Origin: Deltaproteobacteria bacterium
GTDB taxonomy: Bacteria; Desulfobacterota; Desulfarculia; Adiutricales; Adiutricaceae
Reading direction: 5' to 3'
Assembly: GCA_031276865.1 (NCBI GenBank)
Contig: JAISMF010000010.1
Coordinates: 1 to 64,000 of the forward strand
DNA length: 64,000 bases
A program made the translations under genes and the position numbers. The notes beneath the pieces were generated by a model that saw nothing but the letters and a program-made list of their open reading frames with translations, ran no database searches and was not told the origin of the DNA. How positions within the stretch are numbered: the first letter of the stretch is position 1; each line of letters begins with the position of its first letter. Positions 43,430 to 55,493 of this stretch are shown here, one piece after another.

Positions 43430-43927
43430 CCCCCCCCGGACGAGCGGGGCTTGGAACCCCCCCTTTAGCCTGTTTTCCCGCATCCTGGTTTTCGCGTTTT
43501 CGAATCTTTTCCGCGGGCGCGGGCGCCTCAAGGCCCCGGGTTCGGGGCGCTTTTCCCCGCCCGCTGGAAAAAATGGTAAGGCCGGGATTTTAACCTCCGG
43601 TGGGATTTTTTTTTCTTTTCAAGCCGGGTCCCGCGGAATCCATCGAAACCCCTTCGAGGGGGCGGGGTGATTTTTTCCTTTCGTTGGTTTTTTATGCCGG
43701 ACGCCGGAAATCGGCGGAGAAGGCCCCCGGTTGTTTTAACGGGGAAAGACGGAAGCGCCGTGAAGACCCGACGGGGACGGGATGAAAAACGGGAAAGGCG
43801 GGATTTCGGGCGTGTCAAAAATTCGCGGCGTTCCAGGCGACGGGGCTTTTCACCGCTTCTCTTTAACCCGGAAGCCTTTTCGGGCGAAGGCGTCCGCTCC
43901 GTCCTTCGCCCGCCTAGGGGCGCTTTC
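43430..43927. other. Intergenic region upstream of the Wadjet operon
   Basis: About 500 bp with GC-rich DNA and no recognised gene. The frame of jetA is open to 43667, but this extension is basic low-complexity sequence without similarity to JetA. It must hold the promoter of the jet operon. Confidence 0.5.
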
Positions 43928-45397
43928 ATGACGGACAGGCTCATTCGGGGCTACGGCCTTTTAAGGGAGCACTCCCCCGCCTGGAGGCTTTTAAACGCCA
44001 CCAACGGCCCGGCCATTCTCGCGCTTTTAAAGACCCATCTCTACGACAACCTTGACGAGCGGGTTTTGCGAAGCTCCGTCCTGTGCGAAAGGGTGCGGGC
44101 GGATCTGGACAAGGTCAGGGAGGATCCGGCGGACTACCCGCGGCCGGCGGAGGAGTACGTGGACGAGTGGGTGGACAGGCGCTTCCTCATGCGGGAGCTA
44201 AAGGAGGGCGACGACGAGGAGCGTCTGTGGCTGAGCGCCGCCTCCATCGACGCCATCCGCTTCGTGGAGGGGCTGGCCAATCCCCGCTCGACCGTCACCG
44301 AAAGCCGCCTATCCATCCTCATCCAGGCCCTGGACAGGCTTTCCGTGGAGGCGGACAGGAATTCCACCCGCCGCCTGGAGCACCTTTTAGAGGAGCGCGA
44401 CGAGCTGGACAGGGAGATCGAGGCCCTTCGGCGGGGAAACGTCAAGGTGATATCCGATGTCGAGGCCCTGGAGCGGGTGAGGGAGATAATCGCCCTGGGC
44501 ACGGCCTTGGCCGAGGATTTCAGCCGGGTGGAGGAGGAGCACAAGGACATCCACCGGAAGCTTCGGGAAAACATCCTGGAAAGCTCGGGAAACCTCAAGG
44601 ACGTGCTCGACCAGGTCTTCCACGATTTGAACCATCTCCAGGAAACCGAGGCCGGACGCAGCTTCCAGGCCTTTTACCGCCTTTTAACCGACCAGAGTCA
44701 GCAGTTCTCCCTGGAGAGATCCCTAGACGTCGTCCGCCAGTCGGAGTTCTTCCGCGAGCTCTCTTTAAGCGAGCGGACCTTTTTAAAGCGCTTCGTGGAC
44801 GTTCTTTTCCGGCAGTCCGTGAATTTGGACAAGATTACCGAGCGTTTCAGCGCGAGCCTCCTGTCCCTTCTTCAGAGCCGGGAATTCAAGGAGCGCCGGC
44901 GCGTAAGCGAGCTCATAGACGAAACCCAGAAATTGGCCGGCCGCCTGAGTTCCGTCGTCGGCATGACCAAGTCCCTCAACTTCCACATCCAGCTAACCTT
45001 AAGCGACATAAACTCGGTTTCCCGACTGAGCCTCGCGGACTACTATCCCTCGGGCGCCCCGGTTCCGGTCGTGCGGGCGGATAGCCCGAAAATCGACGCG
45101 GCCGAGCTTCTCTCCTCCATCCTCTCGGACGAAATCGACTTCGACTCCCTCATCTTGGACATCCTGGACGTTTTGGAGCTTTTACCCCGATGCTCCATCG
45201 GGGACGTGCTTTACCACCATCCGGCCACCGAGGGCCTGGGAAGCGTGGTGGGGCTCATGCACCTGGCCCAGCGCTGCGGCGAGATGGAGGAGGCCACCGA
45301 GACCGTGAGCTGGGTGGGCTTAGACGAGACGCGAAGGAGCGCCAGCATCGACAAATGGTATTTTTCAAGAGAGCGGGCTCATGAACTATCCCTCTGA
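43928..45397 (+). CDS. jetA: Wadjet system protein JetA (kleisin, DUF3375)
   Basis: A 489-residue DUF3375 protein, the kleisin (MukF/MksF-like) subunit of the Wadjet SMC complex. Start 43928 gives the characteristic N-terminus of this family (RGYGLLREHSPAWRLLNA, LALLKTHLYD). The central part is largely helical with coiled-coil segments (about 135-200, LLEERDELDREIEALRRGN). FYRLLTDQSQQFSLERSL and further helices follow. In characterised systems JetA bridges JetC heads and binds two JetB dimers. An AGGGG site is 7 nt upstream of the ATG. jetB starts 17 bp before the end of jetA, an overlap that couples their translation. Confidence 0.92.
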   Translation: MTDRLIRGYGLLREHSPAWRLLNATNGPAILALLKTHLYDNLDERVLRSSVLCERVRADLDKVREDPADYPRPAEEYVDEWVDRRFLMRELKEGDDEERLWLSAASIDAIRFVEGLANPRSTVTESRLSILIQALDRLSVEADRNSTRRLEHLLEERDELDREIEALRRGNVKVISDVEALERVREIIALGTALAEDFSRVEEEHKDIHRKLRENILESSGNLKDVLDQVFHDLNHLQETEAGRSFQAFYRLLTDQSQQFSLERSLDVVRQSEFFRELSLSERTFLKRFVDVLFRQSVNLDKITERFSASLLSLLQSREFKERRRVSELIDETQKLAGRLSSVVGMTKSLNFHIQLTLSDINSVSRLSLADYYPSGAPVPVVRADSPKIDAAELLSSILSDEIDFDSLILDILDVLELLPRCSIGDVLYHHPATEGLGSVVGLMHLAQRCGEMEEATETVSWVGLDETRRSASIDKWYFSRERAHELSL

Positions 45398-46520
45398 CGA
45401 CGACTTAAAGAGACGCTCGCTTTTCGGCGGAGGCGGAGATCCCTTCGACGACGGGGAGACGGACGCCTCCGGCGATGGCTCCGGCGAAGGCGCCGCCGGC
45501 GCCTTCGGGGAAGATTCCGCCGGAAAAAGAAAGGACCCCCGCGAAGAAGATGCCGCCTTTTCGGATCCGTCCGCCGGGCGTCCCCTTCGAGAGGAGGAGC
45601 CGGAAGAGGAGTTCGACGGGGACGGAGACGATTTTTTAGATGAGGAGCCAGGCGAGCGCCTCTTCTCCGGGGATCTCGGGACCTATCCCGTGGAAACAAG
45701 GCGCCTCCTGGTCCGGCTCTTAAGGGGCCCCTTTCTCGACGGCCGGGCGCAAAGCGATCTCTGGGGCGTCCTTCTAAGAGAGGAGGATACGGTCAAACGC
45801 TGGCTGGGGGAGGTTTTTCTGGAGCTGGTCGTCGACACGGACTCCAAGACGGCCTTCACCCGGCAGCTCGACACCTTCGAATACAAGGTTCCGGCGCTTC
45901 TGCGGAAAACCAGGCTGACCTTTCTGGAGTCCATCCTGGTCACCCGTCTGCGGCGGAAGCTGATCGAGGAGGGCTTCAAAGGCCAAAGGGCGGTGGTCAC
46001 GGGAAAAGAGATCTCCGGCTGGCTGGAACTGTTCAACAAAAGGAAGCAGAACGATCCGGCGGGCTACCAGAGGCAGGTGGCGTCCGCCATGAAAAAGCTC
46101 CAGCTGAAATTCAAGCTCCTGAAAAAAATATCGCCCACGGCCGAGCGCTACGAGATATCCCCCGCCTTGAAGCTCATTTTCAGTCCCGAGGAGATCTCCG
46201 CTTTAAGAGACGTCTATAAAGAGCTCTTAAAAAAGGAGGGCCTGGAAAAGGCGGAGACCCTGGAAGTTCCGCCCCCGGACGCGGAAAGCGCCGGAGCGTC
46301 GATCTTAGGCGGGAGATTCGCGAGCGGGGACGACGATTCCGGCGGGTATCAGGTCGGGGTGTTTTTCGAAGACGAGGAGCCTTTGGAAAAGGAGTCGGAG
46401 GAGTCTGGCGACGATTTCTCGGGAGAAAACGACGGCGGGGAAGAAAACGACGACGACGACCTTGACGAAGGCGACGAAGTCGATGAAGAAGATGAAGACG
46501 ACGATGACGACGACGATTAA
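45381..46520 (+). CDS. jetB: Wadjet system protein JetB (KITE, DUF4194) with acidic extensions
   Basis: A 379-residue KITE-type (MukE/MksE-like) winged-helix subunit that binds the JetA kleisin and DNA. The DUF4194 core spans about residues 100-285: ETRRLLVRLLRGPFLDGRAQ, LTFLESILVTRLRRKL, RYEISPALKLIFSPEEI. Typical JetB proteins are near 200-250 residues. Here about 95 acidic Gly/Asp/Glu-rich residues precede the core, and about 90 strongly acidic residues follow, ending in a run of seven Asp. Both extensions look disordered. The ATG lies within the jetA 3' end; the stop is 65 bp before jetC. The order and coupling match type I Wadjet. Confidence 0.9.
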   Translation: MNYPSDDDLKRRSLFGGGGDPFDDGETDASGDGSGEGAAGAFGEDSAGKRKDPREEDAAFSDPSAGRPLREEEPEEEFDGDGDDFLDEEPGERLFSGDLGTYPVETRRLLVRLLRGPFLDGRAQSDLWGVLLREEDTVKRWLGEVFLELVVDTDSKTAFTRQLDTFEYKVPALLRKTRLTFLESILVTRLRRKLIEEGFKGQRAVVTGKEISGWLELFNKRKQNDPAGYQRQVASAMKKLQLKFKLLKKISPTAERYEISPALKLIFSPEEISALRDVYKELLKKEGLEKAETLEVPPPDAESAGASILGGRFASGDDDSGGYQVGVFFEDEEPLEKESEESGDDFSGENDGGEENDDDDLDEGDEVDEEDEDDDDDDD

Positions 46521-46585
46521 GACGGTAAAACGATTCCGACGATTAAGACGATTAACTTGGAGAATGAATTTCGGAAAGAGCGGCC

Positions 46586-49500
46586 ATGTCATTTAAACTG
46601 TTCGGCGACCTAAGGGAGGCCAGGGGCCTCGAGGATCAGTTCCGTCTGGAGCGTTTCCAGGTCTTCAACTGGGGCACCTTTCACAACTACCACGACATCC
46701 CCGTGCCCAGGAAAGGATTTCTTTTCCTGGGCTCGTCCGGCTCGGGAAAAACCACCCTCCTGGACGCCGTGTCCACCATGCTCAACCCCCACGCCTCGGT
46801 GGAATACAACACCTCGGCCAGGGACGCCAGGAAAAACGACCGCACCTTGACCAGCTACGTCAGAGGGGCCTGGGCCGCCAAAACTGACGGGGAGTCCAGG
46901 GAGATCCAGACCGACTTCCTGAGGAAGGGCGACACCTGGTCGGCCGTGGCGCTTACCTACAAACAGGGGAGGAGCCAGTCCCGCATCAGGGGCGACAAGA
47001 CGGTCACCCTCCTTCAGCTCTTCTCGGCGACCGGAAGCCTCAACAGCCGCGTCAACCGCTACTACATGATTCTGGAAAGGGGTCTAGATCTTGACGCCTT
47101 ACGCTTCGACGGACCCAGGTTCGACGTCAGGGTTTTAAAGGATAACTTCAAGGACGCCTTCCACTTTAAGGAGTTCGGCGCCTACGCCGAGCGTTTCCGG
47201 CTGCTTTTGGGCATAGAGTCCGAAAAGGCCTTAAAGCTTCTCCAGAAGACCCAGTCCATGAAGAACATCGAAAACCTGGAGACCTTTTTAAAGGATTACA
47301 TGCTGGACAAACCCAAGACCTACGAAACCACCGATACGATGGTAAAGGAGTTCACCCAGCTTAACGCCGCTCACGACATAGTCCTCAAGGCCAAGGAGCA
47401 GATAAAGCTCCTGGATCAGGCGAGACTCGCCTATCGCGCCTTTCTGGACAACGAAAAGAGGCTCCAGGAAACTCAAAAGCTGAAGGACAACCTCAGATCG
47501 TATTTCGGTTTGAGGCTTATTGAACTCTTAAAAACCGAGATCAACCGTCTGGAGGGATTGAAGATCTCCCGGGAGGCGGAATTCAAGCTTAAAAACGAGA
47601 AACACGAAAAAGCCAAAGAGGAGTTGGAAAATCTTAGGCGACTCGAGTATGAAAGGGGCGGCGGGGCCCTCGAGAGACTCAGGGAGCGGATAAGGAGTCT
47701 TCAGGTTGCGGCCCAGGAAAGGGGAAGGAACCGGGACGCCGCCGAAGATCTCTGCCAGAGGCTCGGCTTCGCCTTTCCTTTAAACACCGATTCCTTCGGA
47801 GAGCTTCTGGAGAAGGCCAAAAACACCCGTGAAGAGCTTTTCGCCGCGAAGGAAAAGGAGATTGGCCTCCGTGACGTTCTGGTGGGCTCGCGGACCGAGA
47901 CCAAAAGCGAGCTGGAAAAGGCCGAGCGCGAGCTCAAAGCGCTGGAGTCCCAGAGAACCAACATCCCCTCCCGGTATCTGGAGATGCGGGACAGGGTGCT
48001 CGGGGCCTTGAATTTGGAGCGGGGGGACCTTCCCTTCCTGGGGGAGCTTTTAGACGTGCTCCCTAGGGAGAGGCGCTGGCGGGCGGCCATCGAGAGGGCT
48101 TACGGCGATCTGGCCTTATCCCTCGTGGTCGAGGACACCGGGGCGCGCCCTTTGGCGGACTACGTGAACAACACGGATCTTAAAGGTCATCTTCGTTTCC
48201 TCCGCATGGCGGACAACAAGTTCGACTCGCTCCCTCAAGACGATCCCGACTCTCTCACGAAAAAGCTGGAGATAAAGGAGGGTCCCTATAAGGATTGGCT
48301 CTTAAGAGAGCTGCGCCGGTCCTTCGACTACCATTGCGCGGAGAGCATGAACGACTTTTTCCGCCACGAGCGCTCCCTAACCGTTAGAGGCGCCGTGAAG
48401 CGGGGAAGAAGTTTTTACGAAAAAGACGATTCCACGCCCATCGACGACGCGAGATCGTGGGTCATCGGCTTCAACAACCGCGAAAAGCTGGAATTGTACC
48501 GGGGGATCGTGGGCGGGAAAAAGGCCGATCTCGAGGAATTGAACAAGAAAATTCAAAACAGCGAAAAAGAGCGCCAAACAATCGAGGAAAAGGACCGCGA
48601 CTGCGAGAAGCTTTTAGCTTTAAACTATGAGAAGATCGACACCAAAAGCGTCTACGAGGATCTCGAAAACGCTGAAAAGAGAAAAAGGGAGCTGGAAGAG
48701 GACCCCGAGCTGAAAAACATATCCCAGCTTTTAGAGAGGCAGAAAAAAGCGGCGGAAGAGGCCGAGACCTCTTTTCACAATGCGAGACGGGACTTGGAGG
48801 AAACGGAAAAGAAATTAATCAAGGCCAAAGACGACCTCAACAGAGCCGTGGTTGATTTTTCCGGCGTCTCGGTCGACTACGAGATAAAAAAGAAACTGGA
48901 CGAAATCACCAACTCCAAAAAGGAGTTCTCTTTATCGAACATCGACAGCGTCAAGATGACCGTGGGCGGAGGTTTGGAGAACGATATCGATAAATTTAAA
49001 AACCTCCGTTCCGAAAACAGGCGGACGACCGAGGCTCTTTTGAGAGAGTTCAAGAGCAGATGGCCCGAGGAGGCGGCCGATCATGAAGCCGCGACGGAAT
49101 ACGCCGGGGAGTTCATGGCCAAGCTGGACCGTCTGGAAAAGGAGGATCTGCCCAAACACGAGAAGGATTTTTTCACCCTCTTAAACAGGCAGAGCGGGAT
49201 GTACGCCACGCAGCTGAATCATTTGCTGGACTCCGAAACCAGGGAAATCCTGGAGCGCTTGGAGGAGGTGAACAAATGCCTGGCCGGAGTTCCCTTCAAC
49301 ATCGTCAACAACCACCCGAGCTATTTAAGGGTCAGGACCAGCCCTAAAAACAATCCCGACCTTCTTTCGTTCAAGAACCGGCTTCAAAAGGTGGCCGGCG
49401 GTTCTTTAGGCGACTCCCGGGCCGCCGGCGAAGAGCGTTTCAGAATTCAAAAGCTGATGGTGGAGGATCTTTCCTCCCAGGATAAGGATAAAATCCTCTG

Positions 49501-50062
49501 GCGGGAGTCCGTCATAGACGTGCGCAACCATCTGGAGTTCATCGGCGTGGAAACGGACGCCGATGGCCGGGAGATCGAGTCCTACCGCAGCGGCTCGGGG
49601 AAATCCGGAGGCCAGAGGCAGAAACTAGCGGCCACCTGCCTGGCGGCCGCCCTTCGTTATCAGTTGGCGGGAAAGGATCAGGGCTATCCCGGCTACGCGA
49701 CCGTCATCTTCGACGAGGCCTTCGCCAAGACCGACAACGATCACAGCAAGCTCGCCATGGACATCTTCACCAGCCTCGGCTTTCAGATGATCATGGCCAC
49801 GCCCAACAAGGGCGTGAAGGTGGCGGAGCCCTATATCGGCGGCGCGGCCTACGTCTACATCCGCGACCGCAATTCCTCCAATATCTCCCTCATTTTATAC
49901 GACGACGAGAAGGAAAGGCTTCTCTGGCCCGAAGCGGAGGATGATTCCGAGAAGGCCTCCGCCGCCCAGGCGGTCGACGGCTCCGCCGACCTCGCTTCCG
50001 ACGGCGGGGAGGAGGACGAGGCGTCCGGAAGCGAACCGGACGCGTCCACGCCCACCGGGTAG
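46586..50062 (+). CDS. jetC: Wadjet system protein JetC (SMC-like ATPase)
   Basis: An 1158-residue MukB/MksB-type SMC ATPase, the DNA-extruding motor of the Wadjet complex. The Walker A is LGSSGSGKTTLLDAV (49-63). Two long coiled-coil arms (about 270-450 and 640-780) flank a hinge-like region (about 470-600). The ABC signature is SGSGKSGGQRQKLAATCL near 1001-1018, and the Walker B is VIFDEAFAKTD near 1040. A 45-residue acidic Ser/Asp/Glu/Ala-rich tail (from about 1110) is unusual. Together with JetA and JetB it forms a dimer-of-dimers that loads on plasmid-sized circular DNA and extrudes it before JetD cuts. Confidence 0.95.
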   Translation: MSFKLFGDLREARGLEDQFRLERFQVFNWGTFHNYHDIPVPRKGFLFLGSSGSGKTTLLDAVSTMLNPHASVEYNTSARDARKNDRTLTSYVRGAWAAKTDGESREIQTDFLRKGDTWSAVALTYKQGRSQSRIRGDKTVTLLQLFSATGSLNSRVNRYYMILERGLDLDALRFDGPRFDVRVLKDNFKDAFHFKEFGAYAERFRLLLGIESEKALKLLQKTQSMKNIENLETFLKDYMLDKPKTYETTDTMVKEFTQLNAAHDIVLKAKEQIKLLDQARLAYRAFLDNEKRLQETQKLKDNLRSYFGLRLIELLKTEINRLEGLKISREAEFKLKNEKHEKAKEELENLRRLEYERGGGALERLRERIRSLQVAAQERGRNRDAAEDLCQRLGFAFPLNTDSFGELLEKAKNTREELFAAKEKEIGLRDVLVGSRTETKSELEKAERELKALESQRTNIPSRYLEMRDRVLGALNLERGDLPFLGELLDVLPRERRWRAAIERAYGDLALSLVVEDTGARPLADYVNNTDLKGHLRFLRMADNKFDSLPQDDPDSLTKKLEIKEGPYKDWLLRELRRSFDYHCAESMNDFFRHERSLTVRGAVKRGRSFYEKDDSTPIDDARSWVIGFNNREKLELYRGIVGGKKADLEELNKKIQNSEKERQTIEEKDRDCEKLLALNYEKIDTKSVYEDLENAEKRKRELEEDPELKNISQLLERQKKAAEEAETSFHNARRDLEETEKKLIKAKDDLNRAVVDFSGVSVDYEIKKKLDEITNSKKEFSLSNIDSVKMTVGGGLENDIDKFKNLRSENRRTTEALLREFKSRWPEEAADHEAATEYAGEFMAKLDRLEKEDLPKHEKDFFTLLNRQSGMYATQLNHLLDSETREILERLEEVNKCLAGVPFNIVNNHPSYLRVRTSPKNNPDLLSFKNRLQKVAGGSLGDSRAAGEERFRIQKLMVEDLSSQDKDKILWRESVIDVRNHLEFIGVETDADGREIESYRSGSGKSGGQRQKLAATCLAAALRYQLAGKDQGYPGYATVIFDEAFAKTDNDHSKLAMDIFTSLGFQMIMATPNKGVKVAEPYIGGAAYVYIRDRNSSNISLILYDDEKERLLWPEAEDDSEKASAAQAVDGSADLASDGGEEDEASGSEPDASTPTG

Positions 50063-50170
50063 GCGGATCATCCCCGCCGCGGTCGGATAAATTTCAACCC
50101 GAAGCGGGAAAGCGGCGGGGCCCTGTGTTTCGCTTAGTCGTTTTCACCGCAGAGAGGCCCGCCGGTTCCT

Positions 50171-51358
50171 ATGCTCGGTATCCCCGACGTGAAAAAGAAG
50201 CTTTTGGGTTTGTTTCAGCGCCGCCACCCGGGCTGGCTCATGAGCCTGGGGGATTCTCTTCCGCCGCCTGATTTTCCCCTCGTCCTTTCTCTTAAGCCTC
50301 CTTTGGAAAAAGAGGTCTTAGGAGCGCAAGAGGCGGTAAGGAGCTGGATAAGGTCTTGGAGGGAGCTGGATCCGGCCTTAGGCGAGGTGCGCTGGTTCGA
50401 TGTGAAGTGGCGCTACCTGGGCGAGCAGAGGCTGCCTCGGGAGCTGGTCCTTCCCGATCCGGAAAGCGTGGTCCGCCATCTGGAACTCTCCCGCGGCTGG
50501 AGGGAGGCCCTCAGGCGCTACGGCCGGGCGGCCGAGCTTTTTCCCCAAATTAAAGAAAGTTTCGCGGAGAGCCGTCACGAGCTTTTCGAAATGGGCCGGG
50601 ACGATTTCGAAAGGCTTCTTGAAACCGCCGCCTGGCTTGTCCGCAATCCCCGTTCGGGACTCTACCCCAGGGAGATTCCCGTCTCCGGGATCGACAGCAA
50701 GTGGCTGGAAACCAACAAAAGGGCGGTGAGCTCGCTTTTTCATAAACTCGCCGGCGCGGATTCCTCGTCAGGAGATTTTCACGAGCGGCTGGGGCTGAAA
50801 AAACCGCCCTCCCTGGCCAGGCTTCTGCTTTTGGACCAAAGCCTGAGGGAGACGGCGGGGGGTCTGCGGGATTTCGCCGCTTCGGCGGAGGAGCTGGGAA
50901 AACTCCGTATGAAGCCAGAGCTCATCGTAATCGTCGAGAACCTCCAAACCGGGCTCTCTTTTAAAGACATTCCCGGCGCCGTCCTTTTTCTGGGGCTTGG
51001 CTACAAGGTGGATCTCTTGGGGCGCCTTCCCTGGCTCGATGGGATAAGGGCGCTTTACTGGGGGGATATCGACACCCACGGCCTGGCGATTCTCTCCCGG
51101 GCCCGGGGATACCTTCCCCGGCTAAAATCCGCGCTCATGGACACGGAAACCTTTCTTAGCCACCGTCCGCTCTGGGGGAGGGAGAATACTCCCTGGACGG
51201 GAACCACCCCCGCCAACCTGACGCCGGAGGAGGAGGATCTTTTTCTGGGGCTCAGAAGCGGCCGATGGGGGGAAAATCTCCGTCTGGAGCAGGAGCGGAT
51301 ATCTTGGGATACCGCCTGGCCCGTCATTTCGCGGGCGGCCGAAGAGCGGGCTTCTTGA
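50171..51358 (+). CDS. jetD: Wadjet system nuclease JetD (DUF3322/DUF2220, Toprim-like)
   Basis: A 395-residue nuclease subunit. The N-terminal DUF3322 region (about 1-200) is the arm/DNA-binding part (for example VRSWIRSWRELDPALGEVRW). The C-terminal DUF2220 is a Toprim-like catalytic domain: E256 in IVIVENLQTGLSF and the acidic pair D299-I-D301 in LYWGDIDTHGLAIL, the positions expected of the metal-binding catalytic residues. In known Wadjet systems JetD cleaves circular plasmid DNA once extruded to a small loop. The gene is 108 bp after jetC and is the last gene of the operon. No strong terminator follows; a weak TTTTTCAG/CTGAAAAG stem lies at 51391-51413. Confidence 0.93.
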   Translation: MLGIPDVKKKLLGLFQRRHPGWLMSLGDSLPPPDFPLVLSLKPPLEKEVLGAQEAVRSWIRSWRELDPALGEVRWFDVKWRYLGEQRLPRELVLPDPESVVRHLELSRGWREALRRYGRAAELFPQIKESFAESRHELFEMGRDDFERLLETAAWLVRNPRSGLYPREIPVSGIDSKWLETNKRAVSSLFHKLAGADSSSGDFHERLGLKKPPSLARLLLLDQSLRETAGGLRDFAASAEELGKLRMKPELIVIVENLQTGLSFKDIPGAVLFLGLGYKVDLLGRLPWLDGIRALYWGDIDTHGLAILSRARGYLPRLKSALMDTETFLSHRPLWGRENTPWTGTTPANLTPEEEDLFLGLRSGRWGENLRLEQERISWDTAWPVISRAAEERAS

Positions 51359-52180
51359 ATTTTCACCCTGTAGCGGCCGGGAAAAATATTTTTCAGCCGC
51401 GCCCTGAAAAGAACTTATCTTCCGGTTTTTAGACGCGCCGTCGGTTTCCGGCGATCCGTGGAGCGGCACAGGGAAATTCAGTAATCTGTATTTCTCAATT
51501 TTTTTCTTACTATTTTTTTTTATTTTTTTTAAGATATTACCCCGGCGGATAAAAGTTAGAAAGGTAGAAGGAAGAGATTCCCTTGAATACGTGACTTTTT
51601 TCCAATATTTAATCGCCGGTGTAATATTTATTTCTTGGATTCATAATAAATTTAATATTAATTCCAGGTGTTTTCATCTGGCGTAATGAATGCCTTTATC
51701 GCTATTCATGAACTTATTTTAACTACCGCTATAATACGTGTCAGTACAAAATTGTCACCTTTTAGAAAATATATCGAAGATAAACATGCCGAGAAAGGCG
51801 GTCAAAGGCGGTCAAAAGTTGAAAATAATATCATTGACTTTTTTAACTAATGCTGACGATATTTATAAATACAATAGAATATATAATATAACTATTATTA
51901 ACAATTACTTGCTTTGCTATTATATTTATATATAAATAACAATTAGGTTTCACCAAAAATTTAATCTCTTTTATATTCATTACAAAAATTATCTAGGGTA
52001 AACAAAAATGATAAAATCAAATAACTGTAAAAAATAGGTAAACTTGCTATAACCAAGTCCCAAAACTGGAAAGCGTGGTATAGTTTTTAATAAGCAAAAA
52101 TAAAAATTTGTTGCTCACTTTTGGTATACTTATTTTTGAGTATATCCAGATCTATTAGAGAACAACATAGTATTTATAGA
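51359..52180. other. AT-rich spacer downstream of the Wadjet operon
   Basis: Contains copy B of the 96-bp repeat and then about 550 bp of strongly AT-rich sequence (51630-52180). No supported gene; short open frames here are compositional. This is the boundary between the Wadjet operon and the convergent ahcY unit. Confidence 0.5.
51533..51628. repeat. 96-bp palindromic element, copy B
   Basis: Same family as 1872-1967: identical length, left end GATATTACCCCGGCGG and right end CGCCGGTGTAATATT as inverted repeats. The centre differs. It lies 174 bp downstream of jetD, at the end of the Wadjet operon, followed by AT-rich DNA. Confidence 0.6.
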
Positions 52181-53203
52181 TCAAGATGGCCTTTTTTGAT
52201 TCACGGTTGGTATTTCGATGAATTTTACAGAGCAGATCCAGTAGAGTAGGGGAAAGCTTAGCTGGGCTGTTGTGACAAGAGAGACGGATGTCTTTTCCGA
52301 TACCTGCAGGTCGGGGTCGGAAATTTTTTTCTCCCATGAACCCTTCATTTGCTCCGCGTCTCCAGTGACTGGCGAGCGGTCGCCGGCGGCCAGTAAGAAC
52401 TGCATCCTGGTTAAATACTCCACGTTGTTTAAATAAAGTAGATCCAATCTTCCCTGGTAATGGACATCCCGCCGTGAGGCTATTATTTCAGCCTTGTTCA
52501 AGAGATCGTCCATTATGTCTTCTAGATCTTGCGCGCTCTCAGGTATGAGAAGTTTAAGGAGGAGCGAGTTTAGGATAACTATGCGGTTGGACCAGTATAC
52601 CCTGGCCTCGGCGATTTTGGCCGGTTTGGATTTGGCTTTGCCCGTGGCGGCGGCGGCGGTGAGAGCGCTAAAGGCTTTTAAAACGTTTTGATTGTTTTGT
52701 TTTCCGGAAATGATCACCACCAGACGTGACAGTGATTCCGCGTAGAGGATCAGGCCGTAGATCTCCTTAACATCCCAGGACATTTTTTTATCCGCCCAAA
52801 TCTTTTCCAGGATGGCCTCTTTTTCCGCGTAATAGCCTGAGTATCTCTCCGGATCTAAGATAGAAACAGCCATGAACAGTGCCAGATCCGTTTTTTTTAA
52901 AGATAGGGACTGGATTATTTTAGGATCTTTTAAAGGCGCCAGGGTTTTTTCAAAATCCGCTTTTAATAAACTCAAGTTTTGCTCCAGGTTTTCGGGATTA
53001 AGATTATCAGACGCGGCTGGTTCGGGGGAGGGTTTTTTCGTGGCGGGGAGTTGAGCGGCGTTTTCAGGAAGAGATGGAGGAGGAGCCGTGTCTGGTCCGC
53101 TTTTCTGGGCGGATAGGGGAGGGGCAGCGTAGATTAGAAATACCGCCAGCCAGAGGATGACGAATAGTCTTCTTCCGGCTGGCGCGGTGTTCAACCAACA
53201 CAT
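52181..53203 (-). CDS. Exported protein of unknown function downstream of ahcY
   Basis: A 340-residue protein with a signal peptide (RLFVILWLAVFLIYAAPPLSAQ, cleavage near residue 32-34) and a Pro-rich stretch (40-65). The rest is predicted to be mostly helical (for example LLKADFEKTLAPLKDPKII, then KMSWDVKEIYGLILYAESLS). I recognise no family. It begins 26 bp after the ahcY stop, so the two are likely co-transcribed, but no functional link is apparent. The C-terminal 25 residues enter AT-rich DNA, so the original C-terminus may have been altered; the base composition change is at about 52240. Confidence 0.65.
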   Translation of the reverse strand: MCWLNTAPAGRRLFVILWLAVFLIYAAPPLSAQKSGPDTAPPPSLPENAAQLPATKKPSPEPAASDNLNPENLEQNLSLLKADFEKTLAPLKDPKIIQSLSLKKTDLALFMAVSILDPERYSGYYAEKEAILEKIWADKKMSWDVKEIYGLILYAESLSRLVVIISGKQNNQNVLKAFSALTAAAATGKAKSKPAKIAEARVYWSNRIVILNSLLLKLLIPESAQDLEDIMDDLLNKAEIIASRRDVHYQGRLDLLYLNNVEYLTRMQFLLAAGDRSPVTGDAEQMKGSWEKKISDPDLQVSEKTSVSLVTTAQLSFPLLYWICSVKFIEIPTVNQKRPS

Positions 53204-53229
53204 GGAGTCTTACGACCTTCCATTTTATC

Positions 53230-55493
<2,264 letters not shown>

